Shown: positions 49,843 through 61,540 of the stretch, in pieces
How the letters are laid out: every line of letters begins with the position of its first letter
Position numbering within the stretch: position 1 is the first letter of the stretch
Assembly: GCA_037953745.1 (NCBI GenBank)
Contig: JBAKBP010007647.1
Coordinates: 33,902 to 97,901, forward strand
DNA length: 64,000 nucleotides
DNA from: Lithodes maja
Lineage: Eukaryota; Arthropoda; Malacostraca; Decapoda; Lithodidae
Direction: 5' to 3'
Translations under genes and position numbers: made by a program
Notes under the pieces: generated by a model
Database searches by the model: none
Seen by the model: the letters and a program-made list of their open reading frames with translations, nothing else
Told to the model about the DNA's origin: nothing

Positions 49843-50577
49843 CTAATCTAGGCTATACTGATTGTGTTGATCAACTCTAACGTCATGGTGGGCAAACATC
49901 TCGTCGTATGACCTGGCGACCATGGCAAATTCGTCTTGCATAAAGCACCGACGACAGGTGGCCAAGATCTCCGAATAGAGACGCTTTGATGCCTCGTGCG
50001 TGAGGTGTACCCCGTCGGGACTGAAGTCAGCCTCAGAGGTATTCATTGACTGATAGCGCTCCCGGGTGAAGGGGATATGGCGCTTTAGCCATCGGTTAAC
50101 CGCATTGCTAATGCGGTTAAACTCGTCCGTAGAGACCCCTCGTGGAGCCTGTCGCTTCTCTACCCCAATCACCCGGACTTCTCCCCCCGAGAGCCGCACC
50201 ACCTCCTCAGCTAGGACCTCAATCTCCTCCGCAATCCCTCTCGGACTGACCCCGCTCCTTATCTCATTTCCTCCTATCACCAAGAAGGTCAAGTCGGGCT
50301 TCAGCTCTAAAAACTGACCCCAGGCTTCTGTTGATCTCAAGGTGCTGACGCGGGCACCTGGGGCGGCCAGAGGAGTCACGGAAAAGAAAGGCCTGTGGAC
50401 GGCTTGGTCCACGTACAAATCCCTGACGTAGGAGTGGCCCAAAATTGCCACCTTCCTAATTGGGCCTGGGTACGCAGGCCTATCAACCACCGCAGGATAA
50501 TCTTCCCCTACCCCACCACCCGCGGCACCATGACGCCAAAAGCCCTGGGCCATGAGGGATAGACGAAAATAATGCAC
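49843..50577 (-). CDS. SGNH/GDSL-hydrolase-like protein inside the BEL/Pao element
   Basis: The 244-codon ORF has the block pattern of SGNH hydrolases: block I VAILGHSYVRDL with the nucleophile Ser at 49, a block II Gly (PGARV, about 74), block III IGGNEI with Asn 104, and block V SPDGVHLT with Asp 188 and His 191. All four SGNH residues can be placed. Such enzymes are esterases or lipases; esterase-type domains are known in ORF1 of some CR1/L2 LINEs and in some tyrosine-recombinase elements. Here the ORF starts about 75 bp after the PBS of an LTR element, in the place of gag. A Met at residue 9 is an alternative start. Substrate unknown. Its origin as gag replacement, captured LINE ORF1 or captured host gene is open. 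Confidence 0.75.
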   Translation of the reverse strand: MHYFRLSLMAQGFWRHGAAGGGVGEDYPAVVDRPAYPGPIRKVAILGHSYVRDLYVDQAVHRPFFSVTPLAAPGARVSTLRSTEAWGQFLELKPDLTFLVIGGNEIRSGVSPRGIAEEIEVLAEEVVRLSGGEVRVIGVEKRQAPRGVSTDEFNRISNAVNRWLKRHIPFTRERYQSMNTSEADFSPDGVHLTHEASKRLYSEILATCRRCFMQDEFAMVARSYDEMFAHHDVRVDQHNQYSLD

Positions 50578-50652
50578 AAAAAAAAAAAAAATTAACCACG
50601 TAGGCTAGGCCACCACCAACCACAAAAAAAGGGGGGGGCGGGGGCAAATAAG

Positions 50653-50670
50653 ATCCGGTTCGAAGGACCA
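50653..50670 (-). promoter_or_regulatory. primer-binding site, tRNA-Tyr-like
   Basis: On the minus strand TGGTCCTTCGAACCGGAT lies about four bases after the 5' LTR. As far as I recall the tRNA-Tyr 3' end (CCGGCTCGAAGGACCA), it is complementary with one mismatch. Confidence 0.7.
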
Positions 50671-50674
50671 ATTA

Positions 50675-51349
50675 TATGGCTAATTTAGATAAGTGGACTG
50701 TATATTATTGATATTAAAGGAACATTAACCATATAGAATATAGAATTACCCTTTGATGAACTCAGCTGGTGATTGGAGGATGGCGGAAAATAGGATAGAT
50801 GACTTGAAGTGGTTAGTAAGGTAAACAGCGTATGAAAAGAGGCTACAATAGGCTAGGATAGGCTAGATATTTACGTTAAGTTGTACTAATTAACAAAGAT
50901 GATGATGTAGTGACTATATGGAGTATGAGATGAAAAGTGAAGCGAAAACACCTGGTGAAATAACTAGAAGAAAGAAGGCTTAGCGTGTGTAGCTGGTAAG
51001 GAGGTTGGTTGGAGAGTGCCGAGCGCGTTATGTTCGTCTCTGTCGTGACATACCGCGCACGCGCATAACATATGGAAAATGTATCCCATCTTCTTTACAA
51101 TGAGATACTTATAAACAATCTTAAATAATACAAATATATATATATATATATATATATGGGAATTATAATCCTACAATACTTTCCCATATACTACTATAGA
51201 ATAATATATTCTACCCAATCATGGAACGTTCGACCAAGGTTATGGAAGCGTTCAACTTAAGACTACGGAATTATACGTAACGCTACATCAACCCAGATTA
51301 CGTAACATCGAGACTGTTCATACTAGTTTGAGTACACTAAGTATGGACA
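50675..51349 (-). repeat. 5' LTR of the BEL/Pao element
   Basis: 675 bp, longer than the other LTR through a longer (AT)n tract (about 51133-51156) and an extra CAAGGT at about 51234-51240. Confidence 0.92.
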
Positions 51350-51762
51350 ATAACTGTGTGGGTGTCGAAAATTGCTCAACCAGCTTTCTTATGTCTCGCC
51401 TACGCGCGTATATTGGATTATACATAGTCATGCCTGTCATACAAATAATTGCAGTAGGTCTCGAAAATACATTTAGATTGCATATTACTTGGAAATAAAT
51501 AAGTAAACGTTTCTCTGGTGGCAATCTACCCTTTCGCAAGTGTAAGGAGACACCATTCTATATTTAGCCCTTTATCGCAAAAGGCAATCTGCCTGTGTTT
51601 ACTGACCACCGTCGCTGGTGGTCTATAATATAGTACTTTATTTACAGTCAATGGCCTACATGTTTCTGTGGTACTTCACATGTGTCTAAAATGCAATGTC
51701 TGCTTGCATAAAAATGCAATTCTGAAGTCCATTTATACGTACGACATACGCATGTCTCAGTT

Positions 51763-51824
<62 letters not shown>

Positions 51825-52918
51825 CCTGACTCATGTTATTGTAAAACTCTTGGTGGCAACAAACACCAGACACCTGGTAGACATAAGGTTCAAAATCCCA
51901 AGGCATCCATACGCCTCGGGCGCCTTCACAATTGTCACACAGCTGGTTATCTATCTAGAGATCTGCATGCCTTCCTTCTCTCCACGACTCACTCACTCCC
52001 TCCCTCCCACCCACCCACCCCCAACCCACCCTTTCAGGCTTCCGTCTGCTAGAAACACATTCACAATTTGCGTAAATATCGCATCAATTGGGCTATATGC
52101 GGTATATTCCTTGTTATATGGGACGCCTACATACGTACACGTCTTTATTATAGCATGACAGTGCTCTAAATACAAGATTTATGTGATATTTATGGCGTAA
52201 CACACCCTCTCCCCCTTTCATTCCCAGCACAACTCACTCACACCTTGGTTCACGCATAGAAACTCATTGATAATGTGCGTAAATATCGCATGAATTGGTC
52301 TATATGCGGTATATATTTTGATATATGGCACGTATACATACGTACAAGTCTGTATTATAGCATGACAGTGCTCTACGTACAAGATATACGTGATATGTAT
52401 GGCGTAAACCACACTCTCAGCTCATAAATTGCCGCCAAACCTCCAACACATCTTCATTCCCGCCTAAAAATTCTCTTATAATTCCCTTATATATTGCAAT
52501 TTTTGGTCACTATGAGGCATATTCATTGTTATATGGGTGGCCTACACACGTATACATACTCTACATAGCCTAAAAGGGCTCAAAAAAGGACATATATGTG
52601 ATAATACGCGGTAACCCACCCCCTCCTCCCTCTCCTTCTATCCCCTGCGCGCGTAAATATTCGGCAGGGAAATCTCGCCGCTCGATGACAATCTAGCCGC
52701 GCGGTGCCATTCGCTCCACATTTTTCAACTACGGACCGTTCCCCCCCCCCCCCCCCCCAGACATTTTTTGGGGGGTCAAATATATATGGGCCGATGCACG
52801 CAAACATTCCCTACACGATGATGTACTTTTTATCGAAATTGGCAATAGGTCCCAAAATCATCATAGGTGCGCACAGTCTTACCCTGTAGAAAACCCCCTG
52901 TGCGCCGCGGAGAGGTTA
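51350..52918. other. intergenic region with microsatellite and degenerate tandem repeat
   Basis: No gene recognised. It contains a (TC)n tract at about 51767-51820, three diverged units of about 190 bp (52050-52625), and C18 at 52741-52758. Confidence 0.6.
52050..52625. repeat. three-unit degenerate tandem repeat, about 190 bp per unit
   Basis: Units share AAATATCGCATxAATTGG, GCGGTATAT, TACATACGTAC, TATTATAGCATGACAGTGCT and a final GGCGTAA. Units 1 and 2 (from about 52060 and 52255) are similar; unit 3 (from about 52470) is more diverged. It looks like old satellite-type sequence. Confidence 0.7.
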
Positions 52919-53248
52919 AGCCCCGTCTACACGATCGAGCAGTGTCCGGCGGGCTGTGCCCCTTCACCGGGCAAAGTCTGTTAAACACGCTTGCGGTGTT
53001 GTCCACACGGCAGCCGGGCAGTGATTGGCCAGTCAAAGTCTGCCAGTAGTCAGAGTAGGAGCTCGGCAGGGCTGGGTCAGTGGGTCCGGTATGATCACCA
53101 TGGTCCCCAACAACAATAATCACAGGGCAGTTATATAACCTATATATCCAAGCAGATGCCAATAGGAGGGAGTGTATATCGGCAGAAGCTCGACTGGAGG
53201 CAACACCTCATGTTTGTTTGAAATGGATGCAGCTACACTTATTTGCAG

Positions 53249-53341
53249 TATACTAAAAGATTATCCAAGCATAGTTTGTCTCGCATTATTCCTGAAACTT
53301 GTCGAGCAATATACGAAGTACTCAATCAAGAGTGCATGCAG
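53249..53341 (+). pseudogene. exon-like fragment of a Harbinger nuclease
   Basis: A 93-bp phase-0 segment, preceded by the acceptor-like CTTATTTGCAG and followed by the donor GTGAGA, encodes a peptide with the core SRIIPETCRAIYEVL. This matches the N-terminal helix-turn-helix-like segment that precedes the nuclease domain in HARBI1-like proteins (pattern S-x-I-I-x-E-T-C-x-A-I-x-x-x-L). It lies 330 bp inside the Harbinger TIR. The catalytic DDE domain was not found downstream, so the gene is a remnant. A different frame also opens with a Met at 53223, which I consider spurious. Confidence 0.5.
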
Positions 53342-53419
53342 GTGAGATTTATAGTGAGACGATCCAACCTAAGTTTACATAAAATTAATTAAATAATGCA
53401 ATTGCTGATGGTATATTTG

Positions 53420-55200
53420 AAATCGTCTCGTCATTGCAATTCTAACGGTATATACGTATTTTAATTTTGACAATTTTTTAGGCTCCATATGCCTATTTTA
53501 AAGTTAAAACACTCCGTAGACAAGTTATCTATTTATGGATTTTGTTCAATTTTTTACCATAAGTTCACTTTGACACGCTGAATCGAATGACGCAAACAGA
53601 ATTGAAATGGGACTAATATTTTAGGATTTCGATTTTGACTCCGCCTTCCTGGAGGGCCCAGGGGACTGTTTTTTTTTTTGGACTTTAAAAGTCCTCTGTA
53701 GCCCAAACTATAAGTCCTAGGGAATTCTACTTGGTGTCATTCGATTTTTCTCGACGAACTGCTTCTATACATGCTCGTAGATTGAAATTTCGACCAGCCA
53801 TTCGGCCAGAATTTTTTCCAAAATCCCTGCAAATTTTTGCACTTGGCAGCGAACTTCCGAATTTCGAGTTTTCATGGGTATATATATATATATGGATTCG
53901 TCTCGTCATTAGGATTGCAACAGTATATGCATTGTTTAATGTTGACCAATTTTTAGGCCCTATAGGCCTATTTTTTAGTTTAAAAAGCAGTCCCCTACAT
54001 GATGGCTGTCTAAGTCAGAGAAGAAGCTGTTGGAGTGGTTTTGTTGAGTGTGTTATTAGTTAGAGAAGGGTATATAATTAAAGCTCTTTCCTGTGTCTTC
54101 CTTCTACCCACTTGTTATAATAATGGAGCAGCCACGTAAGTGATAATATGTTATGTTCAAATAGTATAGGTAGCCATAAAATATTTAAGACGGGATAGTT
54201 TTCTTTCAATAATCTTTACAGAAAACGATATTTTGAATGGTTAACTAATATATTTTATTATAAATCGAGGTACAGTATCAGTACTTTCCGTAGTTATTTA
54301 TATAAGGATATTGTTCAAATTTATACCACAAGTACACTTTGACACGCTGAATCGAATGGCTTAAACAGAATTGAAATCGGACCATTAGTTTAGGATTTCG
54401 AATTTGACTTGGCCTCCCAGAACGGCCCAAATGACCAGTTTTTGGACTTTAAAAGTCCTCTGTAGCCCAAACTATACGTCCTAGGGAATTCTACCTGGTG
54501 CCATTCGATTTATCTCGACCGACAGCTTCAATTCATGGTCGTAGATTTCATTTTCGACAAGCCATTCTCCCATAATCGAAAATATTTATTCAAAAATGCC
54601 TGGGTTTTATTTTACCCCATGAAAATGTTTGCACTTGGCAGGTGATTTTCGATTTTCGAGTTTTTAAGGGTATATCTGGATTCGTCACGTCGTTGCAATT
54701 CCAACGGTATATGGATTTTTTAATTTTGACAATTTTTTAGGCCCAATAGGCCTATTTTAAAGTTTAAAAACCCCATAGACGAGTTATCTATTTATGGATA
54801 TTGTTCAAATGTATACCACAAGTAGCCTACACTTTGACACGCTGAATCGAATGGCGCAAACAGAATTGAAATCGGACCATTAGTTTAGAATTTCGAATTT
54901 GACTTTGCCTCCCAGAACGGCCCAAATGACCAGTTTTTGGACTTTAAAAAGTCCTCTGTAGCCCAAACTATAAGTCCTAGGGAATTCTACCTGGTGTCAT
55001 TCGATTTCTCTCGACCGACAGCTTCCATACATGGTCGTAGATTTCATTTTCGACCAGCCATTCTCCCATAATCGAAAACATTTGTTAAAAAATGCCTGGG
55101 TTTAATTAAGCCCAGGAAAATCGATGATTTTGGTCTGATTTTGACTATTCAAGATTATGGTATATTTGGAATCGTCTCGTCGTTGCGATTCCAACGTTTT
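53420..55200. repeat. interrupted tandem array of about 480-bp units in the Harbinger element
   Basis: Three units share GACACGCTGAATCGAATG, CTCTGTAGCCCAAACTATA and TCGTCTCGTC...TTCCAACGGTATA. They start at about 53420, 53892 and 54668. The second is lengthened by about 300 bp (53990-54285) that is not repeated and contains a TATATAAT at 54071 and an ATG followed by a donor-like GTAAGT at 54123-54143. A related stretch (GGCCTTCCTGGAGGGCCCAA) occurs in the right end at about 62015. Confidence 0.7.
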
Positions 55201-55378
55201 TTTTAAGATAAATATATTTCATCATACTTATAGGAATAATCTTAATAAAATATTCATAATATTGCTAATAATAACTTATCAATATGAATGGGGACGCTCC
55301 CCATACTTTATTCTGAAGCTAACATTAAAGTCATACCATCAGTGACATTTAATAAGTGATTGCACACATTAGGAGGAG

Positions 55379-56860
55379 GTGGGGATCAGGAGGTCAGAAG
55401 TGTGGGAAGCCATGAAAAGAGTGAAGTTGGGGAAAGCACCAGGAACAGATGGAGTGTGTGGGGAAATGTTGAGGTATGGTGGTGAGATAGTGATCGAATG
55501 GGTATGGAAAATGTGCAAACTAGCATGGGAGAAGGGGAGTGCACCCGATGACTGGAAGACTGGCATAATAGTCCCCCTATATAAGGGCAAAGGGGAAAGA
55601 GGAGTGTGTGGTAACCACCGAGGAATATGTCTTCTAAGGGTAGTAGGGAAGGTGTACAGTAGGGTAGTGATTGAGAGAGTGAGAGTGAGAACGGAGAAAT
55701 GGATAGGCGACGAGCAGGGAGGTTTTAGGAAGGGAAGAGGATGTGTAGATCAGAGTTTTACCCTGAATTGTGTTGTGGAGAAATATCTGGAGAAGAAACA
55801 AAAGGTGTATGTTGCCTTTATGGACTTGGAGAAGGCTTATGACAGAGTGGATAGAGAAGGTTTGTGGAAAGTACTTAGAATATACGGAGTAGATGGCAAG
55901 TTGCTGAAAGCAGTGAAGAGCATGTATGAGGGTGCAAAGGCGGCAGTAGTGTGGAGAGTGAGCAGAGCGAGTTCTTTGACCTGAATGTTGGTTTGAAACA
56001 GGGGTGTGTGATGTCCCTGTGGTTGTTTACTGTATATATGGATGGAGTCATGAAAGAAATACTATCAAGAGCAGTGGATGTTGGTGTATCGCTGAAATGG
56101 GAGGGAATTGAGTGGAAGCTACCTATACTGCTATTTGCGGATGATACAGTTCTGATGAGTGATAATGAATGGGAGTTGCAGGGTCTGGTAAATGAGTTTG
56201 GAACAGTGTTCGAAAAACGGAATTTGAAGATAAATGCGGGGAAGAGCAAGGTTATGGTCTTCGAAAGGGGTGAAGTCACAGAGTGTGAGGTGAAGCTGAA
56301 CGGTCAGGCTATGGAGACCGTCAACTCTTTTAAGTATCTGGGCAGTGTGTTGAGTAAAGATGGGACTATGGATAAAGAAGTGCGGGAGAGGGTACAACAG
56401 GGTTAGAGGGTTGTAGGAATGCTGAAACCAGTAACAAGAAATAGGGTGGTCAGTATGGAAGTGAAGAAGTCCTTGCATGACAGTGTGGTAATCCCGACAC
56501 TGACTTACGAAAGCGAAGCATGGACGTTGGTTGAGACTCAGACCAAGAGTGAGAGCAGTGGAAATGAATTACTTAAGAAGTGCGTGCGAAGTTACATGGA
56601 GGGATAGACAGACTAATGAGGAAGTAAGAAGGAGGTGTGGTGTGGAGGTAGATGTGCTGGAAAGTGTGAAAAGGAACAACTTGAGATGGTTCGGCCATAT
56701 GGAACGTATGGAAAGCGAGAGAATGACTAAGAGGGTGTACGAGAGCGAGGTGGAGGGACAGAGAGGGAGAGTTAGACCGAAAGAGAAGTGGAAGAATGGA
56801 GTGAGAAAGTATATGAACAAAGGCGGTGCTGGTTGGGGGGAGGGGCGTCGACTATGGCAG
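55379..56860 (+). pseudogene. LINE reverse transcriptase and C-terminal region, frame-broken
   Basis: The RT reads GKAPGTDGVCGEMLRYGG, WKTGIIVPLYKGKG, NHRGICLL, the catalytic Asp block FMDLEKAYDRVDRE (about 55820-55855), GLKQGCVMSLWLF (about 55990-56030), then FADD (about 56137-56148). The C-terminal part has LRWFGHMERM and RVYESEVEG (about 56680-56755). Frameshifts at about 55960 and 56560 and a stop at 56404-56406 separate the pieces. The invariant PL after GC in the block 5 motif is changed to SL. It is a dead copy. The FGHxxRM tail is common in endonuclease-RT LINEs of arthropods; I do not assign a clade. Confidence 0.85.
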
Positions 56861-56867
56861 TATATTG

Positions 56868-57629
56868 GGGTCACCCGCTCCACGGAGCCTACCTGCTTCC
56901 GCGGAGGGTCCGAGGTCCACGTAATTTTAGAGATTGAGTATGAAATTTGAATATTTAAGTTAATTACTCGGTTTTAATACATAAACAAGTGTATAAAATT
57001 ACATATTATTTTATCTTCATGCATAAACAAAAAAATCTTGGCTTTATTGATTTATTTTTATTTGTTTGCATTAACCAAAATGTATTTGGGGGTTATTTAG
57101 GCTAGGCTTAGGTTAGGTTAGGCTTTTTGGTTATGTTAGGTTAGGTTTTTTGGTTAGGTTAATGCTAAAAAAAAAAAAAAAAAAAAATATATATATTTTC
57201 CGGTGGATAACAATTATATAGCAATGAAGCATAAAATGATAGGAAACCAAAACTACCATTATAAATGAGATCCCAGCTGTGGTGCGGCTCGTAAATATTG
57301 ACCAAAGTTTCTTTGCACTAATATGGGAGGAGTATGTGTTTTAGATCATAATAAAGTCAATAAGTCATTGACCAAATCTTTTGTTTACATGGCGAAGACT
57401 TGGCAGACGACGTACGCTAAACGTTATTTTCACCATTATATATATTATTTATTAGTAATCTTTTCTACTTTAATGCATGAAAATAAAATAATTTGTAATT
57501 TTATACACTTGTTTATGTATCAAAACCGAGTAATTAACTTAAATATTCAAATTTCATACTCCATCTCTAAAATTACGTGGACCTCGGACCCTCCGCGGAG
57601 GTAGCTAGGCTCCGTGGAGCAGGTGACCC
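56868..57629. mobile_element. 762-bp MITE with about 165-bp terminal inverted repeats
   Basis: GGGTCACC(C/T)GCTCCACGG at 56868 is matched by its inverse ending at 57629. Arms extend to about 57032 and back to about 57460 with high identity. The superfamily is not assigned; no clear duplication was seen. The interior holds AGGTT-type simple repeats and an A21 run. Confidence 0.85.
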
Positions 57630-57633
57630 GGGA

Positions 57634-57731
57634 GCATATTTCCGAAGTCGAGACTAGTATATATCATAGGGGAAATTAGGACCAATCAGAGGCCGCAGTG
57701 GCAGTGACGTCACCCACAAGGGGAGGAGCCA

Positions 57732-57763
<32 letters not shown>

Positions 57764-60700
57764 GGGTGAGGAGCCTGCCTGCCTTCGTTTGTTTATCTCT
57801 CTCTCTGGTAAATAGAAGAAGTAAGTCACCTAGTATAACAAGTTATCAATATTTATTCGCATAGTATCTGTCTAGATTAAATAAGCATCCAGAGTACAAT
57901 ATGTTATTCCCATTAATTATGGTTTTACTTGAAAAGCAATGAGTAAACAATGAAAATTTTGCGATTCTGGCATCTTTCGTCCCAAGATTTGAGGAGGAGG
58001 GTATTGCCAGTTCTCCTTAGACAGTTAAATTGTTTCAAATAGTTCTTGTTTTATTTATCATTATCATTTAAATTTACATTCATGCACAACGTAAATAAAC
58101 TATAAATGGTCACTTTTCACACTCTCTCTCCGCATATGTAATGATCTCATTCCATAATATTATGTATGTAGGCCTACAGATGTATGTCTGTATGTATGGA
58201 TGTATGTATACACTCAGGCACATACCCCATAGCTGGGGGTGGCTGAATCGAGACATAGACTAAGAGAATAAGTAAAGATCAATGATAGGAGAGAAAGTGA
58301 TAGATTGATATGAAGGGAATAACAAAATTCACAATTATATCTCATCGTACATCTGGAATCACAGTCCAACCTTACAGGTGAGTGTAACCTTTATGCCAAA
58401 TGTCTCACTTCATATCGTATGGTTTCTTTATGTTCAGCGCCTTTCACGATACAAATCGTTAATATTAGAGAACAGGCTGATTGAACTCATTGTTTTTTTG
58501 CTTAAAATCATTATTTGTTGTGTTCCCAGTGTCTTGATCAGGATTATTTGTAACATTGTGCTTTATTTAAAAATGACATATTATATTGGCTTAAAGTACC
58601 GAGGGCAGTACAATATTGTACCGCCCTGGATATAATGGGGTTAAGAGGTGTTCAAGTAGCCCTAACCACTACTGTACTTATATAAATATTCATTAACATT
58701 GTCACATCATAACATATCGACTACAATAAAAGTAATATTTAGCAAAATATAGAAATAGCTGTCATACATAAGAATAAAAGAAAATGGGAGTCTACAGAAA
58801 GTCGATTGGCTCACACCCAACCCTAATGGGGGACAATAAAAAATTCGTCTGCTATTTTTCCCGCCTTTGGTTCACACCAACCTAAATTTGTTGCCATCGA
58901 GTGAATTGAATTTTAAAAATCTCAGTCATCAAAATATCACTGGATTTCTATAGTCATGAATGTTACAGACATATTACTCTAACATTCTATTCAGTACATT
59001 GTCCAATATACAAAGTATTTATGATTAATAAAACATATTTGATTAGGCCCATAAAAACAACATGGCAGTCATTCGAAAAATAGTCCTGTTAATATTTTAA
59101 TAGATAGGTAGCCATGTCCTAAAATTAAAATTATATGTATAAAAACTCGAGATGAACTTATAAAATAATCGTCATTAGCCACTTTACTAGATATTAGATT
59201 ATACAATTATAAACTAGTTTCAGATCTGGCAAGCGCATAATAAATTGATGCCAGTGTTCGCTACCCATAATAGTCATTATACGAAACTTCTCGGACAGTA
59301 AACATCTCTTCCCCACTTAACTTACTTTGTTAAATTTGACATTAGTTGTGCATCTATGTGCACATTAGCAGTAATGGTGGTAGATATTTGTTTCTCACGA
59401 TGGAAATCTTAATATAATGTGGATTATAGTCTTAATAAGGTAAAATTTTCAGTTATAGATTGTGTCGTGCGTGCGTGTGTGTGTATTCCAAGGTTGCCAG
59501 CGCACATCACATCTCCAAACTCGCCCAAAAGTAGCCCAACCACTTAATACCGCACAACAGACAATTTCAGCTATTTTAATCCTATCACACACATTTTCTG
59601 ATATGTTTATCTTTAACAGCCATGCATGCATGATACTATGAGTTCCCCAAATATAACTAGGCCTAGTCCCATATAGCCTACTGTATGAGTAGTGGCCTAC
59701 GTGTCACATCATTTAAATATTAATGAAATACCACATACATTATTATCACCATCATACACTCATCAAATCTGCATCAATGTCCCAATCCCCCCTCACAAAC
59801 AATCACTTAATTAGGCTATGCAGTCACCACCACATAGGCTACCATACATGTATAGTACAACCAACAGAAAGCCATGATGAACGTTTGTATGAAATGTAGC
59901 CTAGCTATAGGCTACTCAACACTCGATACCTCTACAACTTTAATAGTATATAGAACCAGCCCAATTCCGCTTTCCTCAATGTTAGTTAGTTAGGATAATA
60001 CTTCAGAGGCTATCCACCCCATCACACTGTAAATCAAGAATATAATATCGTTTGAAATGGAAACTCGCAAATCTACGCTTCTGAACGAATCCTAACTAGC
60101 CCAATGGTGCGAACAAAAGAAGACCTTGACAACACTGTGTACGTATATCCCCGCCGCGGTCAGCTGACGACCTAAACAGTCGCCCGTGGAAAAGGCAGTG
60201 TTGTAATTTTTTTTGTCATCATCTTTTTCGAATTTCCTGCATCTCCACGTATGTAATTTGCTGCCTCTGTGTTCTATGACATTCTGATTCACATTGATTG
60301 ATTTCCTGTCACTGGTCTAATAAGAAATATAGCCGGTAACATATTTAGCTGCCCGATTTGATAGTGGATTATAAATTGGTAACTTAAAAGCGCACGATAG
60401 CTAGTTTTGTAGGAAAGAAACTATAGTGCGCAGGCGCAGACATTCAACCTGCCAAATTCTACAGCTACAGAATATAATACCGTATGTTCAGCCAATTTCT
60501 ACTGAAACACGTATTTGTTAGTAACTAAAAAGGAAGTAAATACAATACTTCAATGAGTATTAAAATTTCGCCCAGCCTATCACACCACATTAGATGAAAC
60601 TAAATTTCTTGTTCAATAAGCTGATATTTATGTATCAAATTATGTTAATTATTATATATTCACTGCATTAAAGAGTATATAACCATCATATTATGAATCT

Positions 60701-61540
60701 AGTAAAAATATACTACACAACTATGTGTCATAGATAGTTGAGAACTGTATTAAACCTCTTATATCACGAAAACCATCAAAACACCTCAATGGTGTATCAC
60801 ACACGATAGTCATTTGAATAAGACCCCCAGCGCCATCTGGATTTTTAGTACGGTTTTTCCTCATTATAAGGCCTAAGTAGCCTATAGGCCTAGGCCCAAC
60901 TCACTAACAGTATCGTATAATTATATAGCCTACTAATTAGCCTTTGGCTCTACCTTATGCACTTAAACCATTAACTATTTCATAACATTTGATGCTTAAT
61001 ATATTTTGTACTATCTGATAATGTTAATGTGTTAATGACATTTAAAATAAAGTAATGTATAGGCTATGTATATACTGTATATATAACCCTTTAGATATAT
61101 GAGTGACTTAAGTTCCTTCTTGAAATTATCAGCACAGGTTAACTGCTTAAGTGTCACAGGAATCAATATAGTTCGCCAGTGAAATAATATTGTGCCTTCT
61201 AAAATTGTCAAGGAATTTCTGTCCATGGCTGTGCAATACGCGTAATACGGTAGGCTACTCTTATTTACTCATAACCATAACATAGCACAATCATAATGTA
61301 TCCTTAATGTAGTTAATATAATTATGAAATAACTTGTTATACTAGGTGACTTATTTCTTCTATTTACCAGAGAGAGAGAGAAACCAAAGAGAGGCAGGCA
61401 GGCTCCTCACCCAGAGAGAGAGAGAGAGAGTGACAGACAGACTGGCTCCTCCCCTTGTGGGTGACGTCACTGCCACTGCGGCCTCTGATTGGTCCTAATT
61501 TCCCCTATGATATATACTAGTCTCGACTTCGGAAATATGC
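57634..61540. mobile_element. 3.9-kb DNA element with about 220-bp TIRs and a 9-bp duplication (MULE-like)
   Basis: The left arm GCATATTTCCGAAGTCGAG... (57634 to about 57855) and the right arm (about 61328-61540) are inverted copies, differing mainly in (TC)n/(GA)n length. GACCCGGGA is duplicated exactly at 57625-57633 and 61541-61549. Long TIRs with a 9-bp duplication are typical of Mutator-like elements, which is the basis of the suggestion. The 3.5-kb interior is AT-rich with no ORF above 85 codons that looks real, so it is non-autonomous. It lands exactly on the junction between the 762-bp MITE and the LINE. Confidence 0.8.

Larger units (their letters stand above)
46389..51349 (-). mobile_element. 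BEL/Pao LTR retrotransposon with SGNH ORF and reduced pol
   Basis: LTRs at 46389-47051 and 50675-51349 are flanked by the 5-bp duplication ATAAC (46384-46388 and 51350-51354). Read on the minus strand: 5' LTR, tRNA-Tyr-like PBS, an SGNH-hydrolase-like ORF, a non-coding gap, then RNase H-integrase and the 3' LTR. Gag, protease and the RT palm are absent. The LTRs differ mainly in an (AT)n length and a 6-bp indel, so the insertion is young although its interior is defective. Confidence 0.9.

Noticed and set aside
52830..53162. Minus-strand ORF of 110 codons over the Harbinger left end
   Set aside because: It crosses the TTA target site and the TIR, so it cannot be an original gene; no domain.
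57105..57170. TTAGG/AGGTT-like repeats resembling arthropod telomeric sequence
   Set aside because: Only a few irregular copies inside a MITE interior, mixed with other bases; no array.
57323..57604. Plus-strand ORF of 93 codons
   Set aside because: It runs into the right TIR of the 762-bp MITE, the inverse of which lies at 56868; not a gene.
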